Source: Komagataeibacter swingsii
Lineage (GTDB): Bacteria > Pseudomonadota > Alphaproteobacteria > Acetobacterales > Acetobacteraceae
NCBI RefSeq assembly: GCF_003207895.1
Contig: NZ_NKUB01000011.1
Coordinates: 1-64,000, forward strand
DNA length: 64,000 nucleotides
Direction of reading: 5' to 3'
Positions 38,852-48,210 of this stretch are shown here, in pieces; the stretch's first letter is position 1; each line of letters opens with the position of its first letter. Both the position numbers and the translations under genes were made by a program. The notes beneath the pieces were generated by a model. The model saw only the letters and a list, made by a program, of their open reading frames with translations, made no database searches and was not told the origin of the DNA.

Positions 38852-39616
38852 ATGGGCCGCCGCCGCCAGCTTTACGAAGGAAAAGCCAAGATCCTTTTCG
38901 AGGGACCCGAGCCGGGCACCCTCGTGCAGTATTTCAAGGATGACGCCAGCGCCGGCAACGGCGCGAAAAAGGGCGTCATCACCGGCAAGGGGGTGCTGAA
39001 CAACCGTATCAGCGAACACCTCATGCTGCGGCTGCACGATATCGGGATTCCCACCCATTTCATCCGCCGCCTGAACATGCGCGAGCAGCTTATCCGCGAA
39101 GTCGAGATCATCCCGCTGGAAGTCGTGGTGCGCAACGTGGCGGCGGGCAGCCTGTCCAAGCGGCTGGGCATCCAGGAAGGCACGCGCCTGCCGCGCCCGA
39201 TCATCGAGTTCTATTACAAGAACGACGCCCTGAATGACCCGATGGTGAGCGAGGAACACATCACCGCGTTTGGCTGGGCCTGCCCGCATGACATGGAAGA
39301 TATCGTGTCGCTGAGCATGCGCATCAACGATTTCCTGTGCGGCCTGTTCATGGGCATCGGCATCATCCTTGTCGATTTCAAGCTGGAATTCGGCCGCCTG
39401 TTCGAGGGCGACAACATGCGGATCGTGCTGGCGGATGAAATCTCGCCCGACAACTGCCGCCTGTGGGACGCCAAGACCAGCGAGAAGCTGGACAAGGACC
39501 GTTTCCGCAAGGACATGGGCAAGGTCGAGGAAGCGTATCAGGAAGTCGCGATGCGCCTGGGCATCCTGCCCGAGGCCACGAATTCCGACATGAAGGGACC
39601 GGAGGTAATGCAATGA
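38852..39616 (+). CDS. purC: phosphoribosylaminoimidazole-succinocarboxamide synthase
   Basis: A 254-residue ATP-dependent ligase forming SAICAR from CAIR and aspartate. Motifs: [75 protein letters not shown] and [20 protein letters not shown] lies before the ATG. Its stop overlaps the purS start (ATGA). It heads the tight cluster purC-purS-Rap1a-like-purQ-purL, each overlapping the next by four bases. Confidence 0.96.
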   Translation: MGRRRQLYEGKAKILFEGPEPGTLVQYFKDDASAGNGAKKGVITGKGVLNNRISEHLMLRLHDIGIPTHFIRRLNMREQLIREVEIIPLEVVVRNVAAGSLSKRLGIQEGTRLPRPIIEFYYKNDALNDPMVSEEHITAFGWACPHDMEDIVSLSMRINDFLCGLFMGIGIILVDFKLEFGRLFEGDNMRIVLADEISPDNCRLWDAKTSEKLDKDRFRKDMGKVEEAYQEVAMRLGILPEATNSDMKGPEVMQ

Positions 39617-39855
39617 AGGTGCGTGTGACCGTCATGCTGAAGGAAGGCGTGCTTGACCCCCAGGGCAAGGCCGTGGAACACGCGCTGCACGTGCTGGATT
39701 TCAGGAACGTGGGCGAGGTCCGCATCGGCCGCGTGATCGAGCTTGAGGTGGACGAGACCGACCGCGACCGCGCCCGCGCGCAGGCCGACGCCATGGCGCG
39801 CGCGCTGCTGGCCAACCTTGTGATCGAGGACTTCACGACGGAGGTCGTTGGATGA
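39613..39855 (+). CDS. purS: phosphoribosylformylglycinamidine synthase subunit PurS
   Basis: An 80-residue subunit that bridges PurQ and PurL to form the FGAM synthase complex, channelling ammonia. It starts [20 protein letters not shown] and contains [15 protein letters not shown], as in other PurS proteins. A longer open frame upstream lies inside purC and is not used. Overlaps by ATGA on both sides. Confidence 0.94.
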   Translation: MKVRVTVMLKEGVLDPQGKAVEHALHVLDFRNVGEVRIGRVIELEVDETDRDRARAQADAMARALLANLVIEDFTTEVVG

Positions 39856-40235
39856 AGATCGCCCGCCTTCTTGCCCTTGGCTGCGTCATCGCGGTGGGCC
39901 TGCCCGCAGGCCACGCATCCGCCCAGCGCCTGTCGCGCTTGACCGGCGAACAGCTTGGATCGCTGTGCACCAAGCCCGCCGGCACCGGCATCTGTGACGC
40001 CTATATTTCCGGCGTTGCCGATTCCGCCGCCCTTGACCACCTGTTCGAGCGCAATGCCGAAAAGGACGCCAGGGATGTTTCGGCCTTCTGCATAACCCCC
40101 GCCACCCCCACGGCGGACATGCGCACCAAGGTCGTAAGCTGGATGAAGGACCACCGTGACACACTGTCCCGCCCGGCGGGGGAGGCCGTGTTCACCGCCC
40201 TGCATGAATCCTATCCCTGCGGCGGCGGCAAATGA
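39852..40235 (+). CDS. secreted Rap1a/Tai-like protein inside the purine operon
   Basis: A 127-residue protein with signal peptide ([20 protein letters not shown]). The mature part resembles the Rap1a/Tai immunity fold: [51 protein letters not shown] and [11 protein letters not shown], with four cysteines placed for two disulfides. Rap1a-type proteins protect the periplasm against peptidoglycan amidases of type VI secretion. Here the gene is embedded between purS and purQ with ATGA overlaps on both sides, so it is made with purine enzymes, and no effector gene is nearby. It may be a housekeeping relative and not a real immunity protein. Similarity was judged by eye. Confidence 0.65.
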   Translation: MKIARLLALGCVIAVGLPAGHASAQRLSRLTGEQLGSLCTKPAGTGICDAYISGVADSAALDHLFERNAEKDARDVSAFCITPATPTADMRTKVVSWMKDHRDTLSRPAGEAVFTALHESYPCGGGK

Positions 40236-40936
40236 AGGCGGCGATCGTAGTCTTTCCCGGCACCAACCGCGAACGTGACATGGCCATCGCCCTGCGCGGC
40301 GTGACCGGCCGGGCGCCCGCCATGGTGTGGCACCGCGAGACGGCGCTGCCCGCGGGCTGCGACCTTGTGGTGCTGCCCGGCGGCTTCAGCTATGGCGATT
40401 ACCTGCGCTGCGGCGCGATGGCGGCGCATGCGCCGATCATGGCGGCGATCCGTGAATTCGCGCTCAGGGGCGGCCATATCCTGGGCGTGTGCAACGGGTT
40501 CCAGATCCTGACCGAAGCGCAACTCCTGCCCGGCGCACTCCTGCGCAATGCTGCGCTGCGTTTCCTGTCACAGGACTGCTTCCTGCGCGTGGAACGCAAT
40601 GACACGCCGTTTACCCGCCATTGGGCGAAGGGCGACGTGTTCCGCACCCCCATGGCGCATGGCGATGGCAACTACATCGCCAGCGCCGACACCATCCGCA
40701 TGCTGGAGGACACGGACCGCGTGGCCTTCCGCTACGTGGCCGAAGATGGCCGCGTGGATGAAGGCGACCCGCAACTGAACCCCAATGGTTCCATGAACGC
40801 CATTGCCGGCGTGTTCAGCGAAAACCTGCGGGTCTGCGGCATGATGCCCCATCCGGAGGATCTGGTTGATCCGCTGATGGGTGGTGAGGACGGAAAACCC
40901 CTGTTTACGGGACTTGTGGAGGCACTGGTCGGATGA
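40232..40936 (+). CDS. purQ: phosphoribosylformylglycinamidine synthase subunit PurQ
   Basis: A 234-residue class I glutaminase supplying ammonia to PurL. Motifs: [36 protein letters not shown], nucleophile Cys87 in [13 protein letters not shown], and catalytic His/Glu in [13 protein letters not shown]. Length is normal. It overlaps the Rap1a-like gene and purL by four bases each. Confidence 0.95.
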   Translation: MKAAIVVFPGTNRERDMAIALRGVTGRAPAMVWHRETALPAGCDLVVLPGGFSYGDYLRCGAMAAHAPIMAAIREFALRGGHILGVCNGFQILTEAQLLPGALLRNAALRFLSQDCFLRVERNDTPFTRHWAKGDVFRTPMAHGDGNYIASADTIRMLEDTDRVAFRYVAEDGRVDEGDPQLNPNGSMNAIAGVFSENLRVCGMMPHPEDLVDPLMGGEDGKPLFTGLVEALVG

Positions 40937-43143
40937 GCGCAAAGTCACCGCGCCCCGTTGATGCGGCACTGGCGCGCGAATTCGGCCTGACGGCGGAAGA
41001 ATACGACAATGTCCTGTCGATCATGGGCCGCACGCCCACGTTTACCGAACTGGGCATTTTCTCGGTCATGTGGTCGGAACACTGCTCGTACAAATCGTCG
41101 CGCGCGTTCCTGAAAACCCTGCCGACCAAGGCCCCATGGGTCATCCACGGCCCCGGCGAGAACGCGGGCGTGGTCGATATCGGCCACGGGCTGGCGGCCA
41201 TCTTCAAGATGGAAAGCCATAACCACCCCTCCTTCATCGAACCCTACCAGGGGGCGGCGACGGGTGTGGGCGGCATCCTGCGCGACGTGTTCACCATGGG
41301 CGCGCGTCCCATCGCCAACCTCAACGCCCTGCGCTTTGGCGACCCGAACAACCCGCAGACCCGCCGCATCGTGGACGGCGTGGTGCGCGGCGTGGGCGGC
41401 TACGGCAACTGCGTGGGCGTGCCCACCGTGGGCGGCGAGATCAACTTCCACCCCGCCTATGACGGCAACCCGCTGGTCAACGCCATGACGGTGGGTGTGG
41501 CACGTCAGGACCGCATCTTCCTGTCGGCGGCGGCCGGCGTGGGCAACCCGGTGATCTATGTGGGTTCCAAGACCGGGCGTGACGGCATCCACGGGGCCAC
41601 CATGTCCTCGTCCGAGTTTGACGAGGACGCGCTGGCCAAGCGCCCGACCGTGCAGGTGGGCGACCCGTTTGTCGAAAAGCTGCTGATCGAGGCCTGCCTG
41701 GAACTGATGGCCACGGACGCCATCGTGGCCATTCAGGACATGGGGGCGGCGGGCCTGACCTCGTCTTCCGTTGAAATGGCGGGCAAGGGCGGGGTTGGCA
41801 TCGACCTTGACCTGGATCACGTGCCCCAGCGCGAACGGGGCATGACGGCGTATGAAATGATGCTGTCCGAAAGCCAGGAACGCATGCTGATCGTGCTGCG
41901 CCCCGACCGCACGGAACAGGCGCGCGCCATCTTTGACAAGTGGGAACTGGATTTTGCCGTCATCGGCCACCTGACCGATACCGGCAACATCGTGATCCGC
42001 CACAAGGGCGAAGTCGAGGCCGACATTCCGCTGGCCCCGCTGGCGGACCAGGCCCCGGTCTACCATCGCCCCACGGCACCGGCCCGCAAGCCGCTGCCGA
42101 TGGAGCCGATCATCGACCCCGTGGGCGTGGAACAGGCGCTGATCCGGCTGATCGGCTGCCCCGACCTTGCCTCCCGCGCGTGGGTGTACAACCAGTACGA
42201 CAGCACGGTGGGCGGCCAGACGGTGCGCAGGCCCGGTGCGGCGGACGCCGCGATCGTCAAGGTCGAGGATACGGAAATCGGCCTGGCGCTGACCACCGAC
42301 TGCACGCCGCGCTACTGCCGCGCCAATGCGAAGCTGGGCGGCGCGCAGGCCGTGGCGGAAGCATGGCGCAACATTACCGCGACCGGCGCGCGCCCGCTGG
42401 CGGTGACCGACAACCTGAACTTCGGCTCGCCTGAAAAGCCGGAGGTGATGGGCCAGTTCGTCGATGCCATCGCGGGGATGGGGGAAGCCTGCCGCGCGCT
42501 GGACTTCCCGGTCGTCAGTGGCAATGTCTCGCTATACAACGAAACCCGCGCGCCCGATGGCACGTCACAATCCATCCTGCCCACCCCCGCCATTGGCGGC
42601 CTTGGCGTGCTGGAGGACGTGCGCAGGGCGGTCGGGCTGGAAATGCCTGATGGCTGCGACATCATGCTGCTGGGGGAGACGAAGGGCCAGCTTGGCCAGT
42701 CGATCTGGCTGCGTGAGATCCTTGGCGCGCAGGATGGCGAGCCGCCCGAACTCGACCTGGCGGCCGAACGGCGCAATGGCGATTTCGTGCGTGGGCTGAT
42801 CCTTGATGGTACCATCATCGCCTGCCATGACGTGGCCGATGGCGGCGTGCTGGTGGCCGTAACCGAAATGGTCATGGCGGGGCAGGCGGGCTGCGTGCTG
42901 GATGCGCCGCAGTCGGGCATGCGCCCCGAAGCCTTCTGGTTTGGCGAGGACCAGTCACGCTACGTCGTCGCGGTGCGCGACGGGCAGGCGCTGGCCACCC
43001 TTGCAGCAAAGGCGGGTGTGCCATGCCGCAGGCTGGGCCATTCGGGCGGGCAGGGTTTGACATTGCCCAGCGGGTCCACAATATCCAAGGCACGTCTGCT
43101 CGCGGTGCATTCCGAATTCTTTCCGCGACTGATGGACCGATAG
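40933..43143 (+). CDS. purL: phosphoribosylformylglycinamidine synthase subunit PurL
   Basis: A 736-residue small-type PurL, the form that needs separate PurS and PurQ, both of which are encoded just upstream. It makes FGAM from FGAR with ATP. Motifs: [77 protein letters not shown] and [17 protein letters not shown]. The start overlaps purQ. bolA follows after 19 bases and may share the transcript. Confidence 0.96.
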   Translation: MSAKSPRPVDAALAREFGLTAEEYDNVLSIMGRTPTFTELGIFSVMWSEHCSYKSSRAFLKTLPTKAPWVIHGPGENAGVVDIGHGLAAIFKMESHNHPSFIEPYQGAATGVGGILRDVFTMGARPIANLNALRFGDPNNPQTRRIVDGVVRGVGGYGNCVGVPTVGGEINFHPAYDGNPLVNAMTVGVARQDRIFLSAAAGVGNPVIYVGSKTGRDGIHGATMSSSEFDEDALAKRPTVQVGDPFVEKLLIEACLELMATDAIVAIQDMGAAGLTSSSVEMAGKGGVGIDLDLDHVPQRERGMTAYEMMLSESQERMLIVLRPDRTEQARAIFDKWELDFAVIGHLTDTGNIVIRHKGEVEADIPLAPLADQAPVYHRPTAPARKPLPMEPIIDPVGVEQALIRLIGCPDLASRAWVYNQYDSTVGGQTVRRPGAADAAIVKVEDTEIGLALTTDCTPRYCRANAKLGGAQAVAEAWRNITATGARPLAVTDNLNFGSPEKPEVMGQFVDAIAGMGEACRALDFPVVSGNVSLYNETRAPDGTSQSILPTPAIGGLGVLEDVRRAVGLEMPDGCDIMLLGETKGQLGQSIWLREILGAQDGEPPELDLAAERRNGDFVRGLILDGTIIACHDVADGGVLVAVTEMVMAGQAGCVLDAPQSGMRPEAFWFGEDQSRYVVAVRDGQALATLAAKAGVPCRRLGHSGGQGLTLPSGSTISKARLLAVHSEFFPRLMDR

Positions 43144-43162
43144 GGCAGGAGTTTTAAGCCAG

Positions 43163-43396
43163 ATGGCAATGACGGCACAGGAAATCGAAACCTATATCCG
43201 CGAAGCCCTGCCTGATGCGAAGATTGAGATCGACGATCTGGCAGGCGATGGCGACCACTATGCCTGCCGTGTCGTGAGCGAGGCCTTTCGCGGCCTGCCA
43301 CGCGTGCGGCAGCACCAGATGGTCTATGACGCGCTGCAGGGGCACATGGGCGGCAAGCTGCACGCCCTGGCCCTGCAGACGCAGACCCCGGACTGA
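43163..43396 (+). CDS. BolA-family protein
   Basis: A 77-residue BolA-like protein with IREALPDAKIEIDDLAGDGD, HYACRVVSEAFRGLPRVRQH and MVYDALQGHMGGKLHALAL; the HYACRVV element holds a cysteine that fits the group acting with monothiol glutaredoxins in iron-sulfur and iron regulation. GGCAGGAG precedes the ATG. Next comes the glutaredoxin gene, the usual partner. Confidence 0.9.
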   Translation: MAMTAQEIETYIREALPDAKIEIDDLAGDGDHYACRVVSEAFRGLPRVRQHQMVYDALQGHMGGKLHALALQTQTPD

Positions 43397-43434
43397 CATG
43401 CGGATCCTTACCCCCAACGCAGGAAACGAAAACA

Positions 43435-43770
43435 ATGGCTGAAACAATCGCACAGCGCATCCAGGCGCAGATCGACGCCAACCCCGTCATGCTGTACATG
43501 AAGGGCGACGCCAACTTCCCGCAGTGCGGCTTTTCCGCGCGCGTGGTGCAGGTGCTCAAGCACCTTGGCGTGCCGTTCGCGACCGACAACGTGCTGGCTG
43601 ATCCCGAGATCCGTCAGGGCATCAAGGATTTCTCCAACTGGCCGACGGTGCCGCAGCTTTACATCAAGGGTGAATTCATCGGCGGCTGCGATATCGTGAC
43701 GGAAATGTACCAGACCGGCGAGCTGGAAAAGCTGCTGGCGGAAAAGGGCATCGCCACTGCCGCGGCCTGA
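43435..43770 (+). CDS. grxD: monothiol glutaredoxin, CGFS type
   Basis: A 111-residue Grx4/GrxD-type protein that carries a glutathione-ligated [2Fe-2S] cluster and works with BolA. Active site CGFS is at residues 31-34 within MKGDANFPQCGFSARVVQ; WPTVPQLYIKGEFIGGCDIV follows, as usual. The pair with bolA is conserved in alphaproteobacteria. A terminator-like hairpin follows 30 bases after the stop. Confidence 0.95.
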   Translation: MAETIAQRIQAQIDANPVMLYMKGDANFPQCGFSARVVQVLKHLGVPFATDNVLADPEIRQGIKDFSNWPTVPQLYIKGEFIGGCDIVTEMYQTGELEKLLAEKGIATAAA

Positions 43771-43801
43771 CCGCGCCGGCCCCATATCATGGTCGATCGG
43801 G

Positions 43802-43838
43802 ACGGGCGGGACAGAAATGTTCCGCCCGTTTCCTGTTT
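43802..43838 (+). terminator. Rho-independent terminator after grxD
   Basis: ACGGGCGGG (43802-43810) pairs with TCCGCCCGT (43821-43829), closed by a G-T pair next to the loop, and is followed by TTCCTGTTTT. It probably ends the purine-bolA-grxD transcript. Confidence 0.65.
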
Positions 43839-43912
43839 TATGGGCAACATCCCTTGCATCCGGCCCACGCTTTCGCCTAGCTTCGTGCAGGTTTGAAAAA
43901 CAAGGGGGCCTG

Positions 43913-44245
43913 ATGCGCTACAGCGACTTGCGTTATGCTACAATGTTTCTGCTTGGCGCAGGTCTTGCTGGCAGCATCGTAACCCCCGCCCATGCCCGCA
44001 CCCATGCCGTGACGGACATGGAAGCCGACCGCCTGACACTGGGCGCGCTGACCGCGCCCCCGCCGCCGGTCCGGCATGTGGCCTATGTCCGTCGCGCGGG
44101 GGGGCGTCACGCCCCGGTGGTGATGGCGGCGAACCACGCATCGGTCGCCCATACCCGGCATGCCATGGTTCACACCGTGGCCTATCATCCCCATGGCGTG
44201 GTGGTCCATCACATCCATCCGACAGCGTCCCGCCACCGCACCTGA
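43913..44245 (+). CDS. small secreted histidine-rich protein
   Basis: A 110-residue protein with a signal peptide (MFLLGAGLAGSIVTPAHA after a short basic start). The mature part has about 20 histidines, many as HxxH or HH, for example HTVAYHPHGVVVHHIHPT at the end, and could bind metal. No family recognised. ATG 43913 has GGGGG upstream; the open frame extends further 5' without a good start. It converges on yraN with 15 bases between. Confidence 0.6.
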   Translation: MRYSDLRYATMFLLGAGLAGSIVTPAHARTHAVTDMEADRLTLGALTAPPPPVRHVAYVRRAGGRHAPVVMAANHASVAHTRHAMVHTVAYHPHGVVVHHIHPTASRHRT

Positions 44246-44260
44246 TTGCGGATCGCGCCT

Positions 44261-44659
44261 TCAGTACTGCCTGAAGGCATCCGGTATCCATTCCACGACA
44301 TTGCCCGGCAGCACCGCGCACAGATCGAAGCGGATGCTGTCGTAAACCCAGTGCGGGTTGGCCGCGCATAAAAACCGCGCGGCGTTCATGATGCGCGCCA
44401 CCTGCGCCGGACGGATCGCTTCGCCCGCCGCCAGCAGGGACGGGCGCGCCTTGACTTCGGCAAAGATCAGGCAGCCCGCCCGTAGCGCCACGATATCCAC
44501 TTCCCCCCATCGCGTACGCGCACGGTGCAGCAGGACCTGTCCGCCACGGGCCTGAATATCCGCCATCGCCAGGTGTTCCGCCGCCATGCCGTCAGCACTG
44601 GCCCGCCTGCCGCGCAGCCGGCGGTAAAGGGGGGCAGGGGGCGCGTTACGCATTGTCAT
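44261..44659 (-). CDS. UPF0102/YraN-family nuclease-like protein
   Basis: A 132-residue protein of the YraN family, with GMAAEHLAMADIQARGGQVL, RTRWGEVDIVAL and LIFAEVKARPSLLAAGEAI. The E...D...E-x-K pattern matches the PD-(D/E)XK nuclease fold of Holliday-junction-resolvase-like proteins. Its cell role is unknown. Starts at 44659 or 44653 are both possible. The usual neighbour rsmI is not present here. It is divergent from cls. Confidence 0.88.
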   Translation of the reverse strand: MTMRNAPPAPLYRRLRGRRASADGMAAEHLAMADIQARGGQVLLHRARTRWGEVDIVALRAGCLIFAEVKARPSLLAAGEAIRPAQVARIMNAARFLCAANPHWVYDSIRFDLCAVLPGNVVEWIPDAFRQY

Positions 44660-44771
44660 GCTTTGTTTTTCCTGCGGCTGGCATGGGTGTGTAAAACCCG
44701 GCTGGTAGGATATAGCAGGCAGCACGACCAGGCTCTGGCGGTCGGGGGCGGACGCCGTGGGCCGCGACGGG

Positions 44772-46199
44772 ATGTGCGACATGCTTCTTCATTTCCTGAC
44801 CATATGGGATCTTTGCCTGCTGCTGGCGCGCGTGTCCATCATCGCGGCGGTGGTGGTGCGTGTGCTGCTGACCAAGCGCGATGTCGGGGCGTCCATCGGC
44901 TGGATTGGCGTGACCGTGCTCATGCCGCTTACGGGCGGGGCGCTGTACCTGATGTTCGGCATCAACCGCGTGCACCGGCGTGCGCGGCGCATGGCGGGAC
45001 AGCACCCGTGGCGCAGCCGCACCATGTCATCGCAATGGCGGCGTGACGAATCCGGGGATTTCGCGCCACTGGCCTCCATGGTGGGCAAGCTGACCGGCCG
45101 CCCGCTGCTGGGGGGTAACGCGATCACGCCCATGCATGATGGCGACACCGTCTATCCCCGCATGCTGGATGCCATCAACGCCGCGCGGCACAGCGTGCTG
45201 ATGTGTTCGTACATCTTCCGTGACGACCGGATCGGGCGGCAGTTCTGTGACGCGCTGGTCGCGGCCCACAGGCGCGGGGCACAGGTGCGCGTGCTGGTTG
45301 ATGGCGTGGGGTCGGGGTATTTCCACTGTGGCGTGGGGCGCATCCTGCATGAGGCGGGCGTGCCGGTGGGGCGGTTCATGCATTCCATGCTGCCGTGGCG
45401 CATGCCGTTCATCAACATGCGCGACCACAAGAAGATACTGGTAGTGGACGGGCTGACCGGCTTCATGGGCGGGCTGAACATCGGCGCGGAAAACATCGCC
45501 GCATCCCACCCCCGCCACCCGGTATCGGACACGCATTTTGAAGTGAAAGGCCCGGTCGTCCACCAGTTGAGCGAGGCCTTCGCCCGTGACTGGGCCTTTA
45601 CTCGAGGCGAGGAACTGACGGCGGACATCTACTTCCCGCGCCAGGACAGCCATGGCCCCACCCTGAGCCGCGTCGTGACCGCAGGGCCGGACATGGATCT
45701 GGAAAAGATCGAATACACCATGTTGCAGGCTTTCACGCTGGCGCGGCGCAGCATCCGGATCATGACGCCGTATTTCCTGCCCGATGACCGTTTCCTGACC
45801 GCGCTGGCGCTGGCGTCCATGCGCGGGATCGAGGTGGATATCGTCGTGCCATGGCACAGCAACCATACCGTGCTGGACTGGGCGCGGTCGGCCAACCTGC
45901 CGCGTTTCCTTGATTCGGGCTGCCGGATCTGGCTGGCGCGGCCGCCGTTCAACCATTCCAAGCTTATGGTGGTGGACCGGCACTGGTCATTTGTCGGCAG
46001 TTCCAACCTGGATGTGCGCAGCCTGCGGCTGAACTTTGAAATCAACCTGGAAGCCTATGACGGGGCGCTGGCGACCCTGATCGATGATTTCATCGCCACC
46101 CACCGCCATGTGCGCCTGACGCATCATGACCTTGACCGCCGTTCCTTCGCGCTGAAGATGCGCGATGCGGCGGCGCGGCTGTTCCTGCCTTACCTGTAG
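44772..46199 (+). CDS. cls: cardiolipin synthase (phospholipase D family)
   Basis: A 475-residue membrane enzyme condensing phosphatidylglycerol to cardiolipin. Two N-terminal membrane segments (IWDLCLLLARVSIIAAVVVR and WIGVTVLMPLTGGALYLMFG) precede two HKD catalytic motifs: RDHKKILVVDGLTGFMGG (His at 219) and NHSKLMVVDRHWSFVGSSN (His at 395). The overall form is that of bacterial ClsA. A GTG start at 44757 or ATG at 44781 is also possible. A repeat core follows 56 bases after the stop. Confidence 0.92.
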   Translation: MCDMLLHFLTIWDLCLLLARVSIIAAVVVRVLLTKRDVGASIGWIGVTVLMPLTGGALYLMFGINRVHRRARRMAGQHPWRSRTMSSQWRRDESGDFAPLASMVGKLTGRPLLGGNAITPMHDGDTVYPRMLDAINAARHSVLMCSYIFRDDRIGRQFCDALVAAHRRGAQVRVLVDGVGSGYFHCGVGRILHEAGVPVGRFMHSMLPWRMPFINMRDHKKILVVDGLTGFMGGLNIGAENIAASHPRHPVSDTHFEVKGPVVHQLSEAFARDWAFTRGEELTADIYFPRQDSHGPTLSRVVTAGPDMDLEKIEYTMLQAFTLARRSIRIMTPYFLPDDRFLTALALASMRGIEVDIVVPWHSNHTVLDWARSANLPRFLDSGCRIWLARPPFNHSKLMVVDRHWSFVGSSNLDVRSLRLNFEINLEAYDGALATLIDDFIATHRHVRLTHHDLDRRSFALKMRDAAARLFLPYL

Positions 46200-46255
46200 G
46201 GCCGGGGTGAATTGACAGGGCCGGGCGTGCATGCCTACCATTGCATAGGGGTAAT

Positions 46256-46334
46256 GAAAGGTTCTGGGCGCCGCCTGTTTTCAAAAAGGCGGCGTATTCC
46301 GAGGCTTTTTGAAAAAAGCTTCACCAAAACCTTT
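46256..46334 (+). repeat. palindromic repeat, core only (copy H)
   Basis: Core copy: GAAAGGTTCTGGGCGCCGCC, TGTTTTCAAAAA, GGCGGC, then GAGGCTTTTTGAAAAAAGCTTC and ACCAAAACCTTT. It lacks terminal repeats and has drifted more than the others. It is placed between cls and the cytochrome b gene. Confidence 0.7.
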
Positions 46335-46402
46335 ACGCCGTTCTATCAACAGATTTCCCTGAAGCAGTCCCTTATGGCCATGCCACATATACCGCGTGTC
46401 GC

Positions 46403-47107
46403 ATGTTCCTGATCCTGCCATTATGCGCGGCCTACAGCGTATTCCTGCTGTGTCTGTGGCCATACAGCACCATGCACCTGTCCATTGCGTGGGAAGCCAG
46501 CATGCTGTGCGGGTTTTCGGCGCTGTTTTTCCTGCTCACGCTGTTTGCCCTGACCGGGCGGCCGCTGCCCGAACCCTTCTTTGACGGCCGGTTCTTCCTG
46601 ACCCTGCATCGCTGGCTGGCCTGGCTGTTCGTCGGGCTTGTGGCGCTGCATGCAGGCGGGATCATATGGGTTGACCCGCAGACGCTGTATGACCTGTGGC
46701 CATCGGGCGCGCCCGGCATGCAGTTCGGTGCCGCCGCGGCGGCGCTGGCGGTGGTGACGCCGTGCCTTGCGTTGCAGCGCGTGCGGCGCGGGCTGTATGC
46801 GACGGCGGCGATGTTCCGCCGGTCGCACGCGCTGCTGGCGATGGCGGTGCTGGGGGCATCGGTTTTCCATGTCGTGGCGACGCGGGTGCATGTGGCGCTG
46901 TGGTGGCAGGTATGGATGTGTGCCGGGATCGCCGTGGTGGCCTGCGTGCTGCCGGTGGGCGAGCGCAGGCTGCTGGCGCGCCTGCCCGCCCGCCACGATG
47001 GGCGCAGGCGGCGGCTGCATACGGCGTACCTGGCCCGCCGGCTGGCGGGCGCCATGCTGGGCGTGGCGGCGTGTGAAACGGTGGCGTTCGTGTTATGGCG
47101 GCATTAG
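46403..47107 (+). CDS. ferric-reductase-like cytochrome b membrane protein
   Basis: A 234-residue protein with about six hydrophobic segments. Two helices each carry a His pair spaced H-x13-H: HRWLAWLFVGLVALH and HALLAMAVLGASVFH. This is the bis-heme arrangement of ferric reductase/NOX-type and cytochrome b membrane domains. It has no cytoplasmic FAD/NAD-binding domain, so it must receive electrons from another protein or from quinol. The next gene, overlapping by 13 bases, encodes a tetraheme cytochrome c, a likely periplasmic partner. No ribosome-binding site is evident before ATG 46403. Confidence 0.65.
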   Translation: MFLILPLCAAYSVFLLCLWPYSTMHLSIAWEASMLCGFSALFFLLTLFALTGRPLPEPFFDGRFFLTLHRWLAWLFVGLVALHAGGIIWVDPQTLYDLWPSGAPGMQFGAAAAALAVVTPCLALQRVRRGLYATAAMFRRSHALLAMAVLGASVFHVVATRVHVALWWQVWMCAGIAVVACVLPVGERRLLARLPARHDGRRRRLHTAYLARRLAGAMLGVAACETVAFVLWRH

Positions 47108-47496
47108 GGCTGCGGCGCGCGCTGGCGCCCGTGCTGACGGTGACCGGGCTTGCGGCCCTGTTCGCCCTGCTGGTGGTGGGCCACCGGATGACGGTCGCGA
47201 CGGGGCAGGACATTCCCCTTGTGTTCCACCACCGCGCGCATGGGGGCTATAACTGCGTCACCTGCCACCATGATTTCCTCAGCCCGGTGGTGACACCGGC
47301 GACGCACCGCACCTGCATCGCCTGCCACAGGGAAACGCCGCAACTGGCCCCCATCATCCGCGACCAGTTCCATGACCTGTGCGAAGGCTGCCACCTGAAC
47401 CTGCAACAGCAGGGGCGGCAGGCGGGGCCGGTGCATGAATGCCGCGACTGCCATGCCCGCAGGCCGGACATTCCGGCGCATGGGCGGCTGTTCTGA
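47095..47496 (+). CDS. tetraheme cytochrome c, membrane-anchored
   Basis: A 133-residue protein with an N-terminal uncleaved-looking hydrophobic anchor (VLTVTGLAALFALLVVGH) and four CxxCH heme sites: CVTCH, CIACH, CEGCH and CRDCH. Extra histidines (FHHRAH, THR, DQFH, VHE) are spaced to act as distal ligands, as in class III or small tetraheme cytochromes. It should lie on the periplasmic face and take electrons from the cytochrome b with which it overlaps. Multiheme cytochromes are uncommon in acetic acid bacteria, so the donor and acceptor are of interest. Confidence 0.8.
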   Translation: MAALGLRRALAPVLTVTGLAALFALLVVGHRMTVATGQDIPLVFHHRAHGGYNCVTCHHDFLSPVVTPATHRTCIACHRETPQLAPIIRDQFHDLCEGCHLNLQQQGRQAGPVHECRDCHARRPDIPAHGRLF

Positions 47497-47511
47497 CCCT
47501 GTGCCACGGGT

Positions 47512-48210
47512 TCAGCGCGTGGGCCGGAGCAGGACGGAAATGGGGCGGTGGTCGGATGCGTAATTCTCGATCACGTGGCGCTCGACACAGGTCAGGCCGC
47601 GCACAAGGCAGCGGTCGAGCCGGATGGGCAGCATGTCGGCCATGCGGTGCGTGGGTTCGCGCGGCCCCACATCGTGGAAATGCCGGATCAGGGCGGGACC
47701 GACCTGGTTGAAATCGCCCAGTATGGCGGCCTGGTGCGGCAGGATCTGCACGACGCGGCGCAACTGCCTGCGGTTGAGCAGTTGCCCGTGCGAAAGATGG
47801 ACATTGGCCACCGTGACCGTCCCGCAATCGACAATCTGGGCCACGCGGCGGATCAGCGTGCCCGCGGGCAGGGTGCAGGTCAGCGGCTGGCGGCGGTAGG
47901 GCCACGGACTCCAGCATGCCAGCCCGTGTATGCGGCCGGGCAGGGGGGAGCGCGCGTAATGCCCGCCGATCAGCGTGGGCAGGGTGTCGATTTCCACCGT
48001 CGCTTCCTGCATCAGCATAAGGTCGGGCCGTTCGGTGCGGATCAGGTCGATCACGTCGCGCACCGTCGCCCCGATGCGGCGCAGCAGGTTCCAGCTTACG
48101 ATCTTGATCGCCTCGGCCTCGCGCTTGGGCGGGGTCAGGTCCATCTGTGGCGGCGTGCCGTGCCGGGGCTGGATGGATGGCAGGCGAAGGTAGGGGCGCG
48201 CTAGGGTCAT
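47512..48210 (-). CDS. endonuclease/exonuclease/phosphatase-family protein
   Basis: A 232-residue enzyme of the DNase I-like metal-dependent phosphodiesterase fold: IVSWNLLRRIGATVRDV, DLMLMQEATVEI, VTVANVHLSHGQLLNRRQ, QAAILGDFNQVGPALI and ENYASDHRPISVLL give the Asn, Glu, Asp-Asn and Asp-His residues of the active site. The substrate could be DNA, an inositol phosphate or a phospholipid. No signal peptide is apparent. The start overlaps the stop of the AI-2E gene by four bases, so they are co-transcribed. Confidence 0.82.
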   Translation of the reverse strand: MTLARPYLRLPSIQPRHGTPPQMDLTPPKREAEAIKIVSWNLLRRIGATVRDVIDLIRTERPDLMLMQEATVEIDTLPTLIGGHYARSPLPGRIHGLACWSPWPYRRQPLTCTLPAGTLIRRVAQIVDCGTVTVANVHLSHGQLLNRRQLRRVVQILPHQAAILGDFNQVGPALIRHFHDVGPREPTHRMADMLPIRLDRCLVRGLTCVERHVIENYASDHRPISVLLRPTR

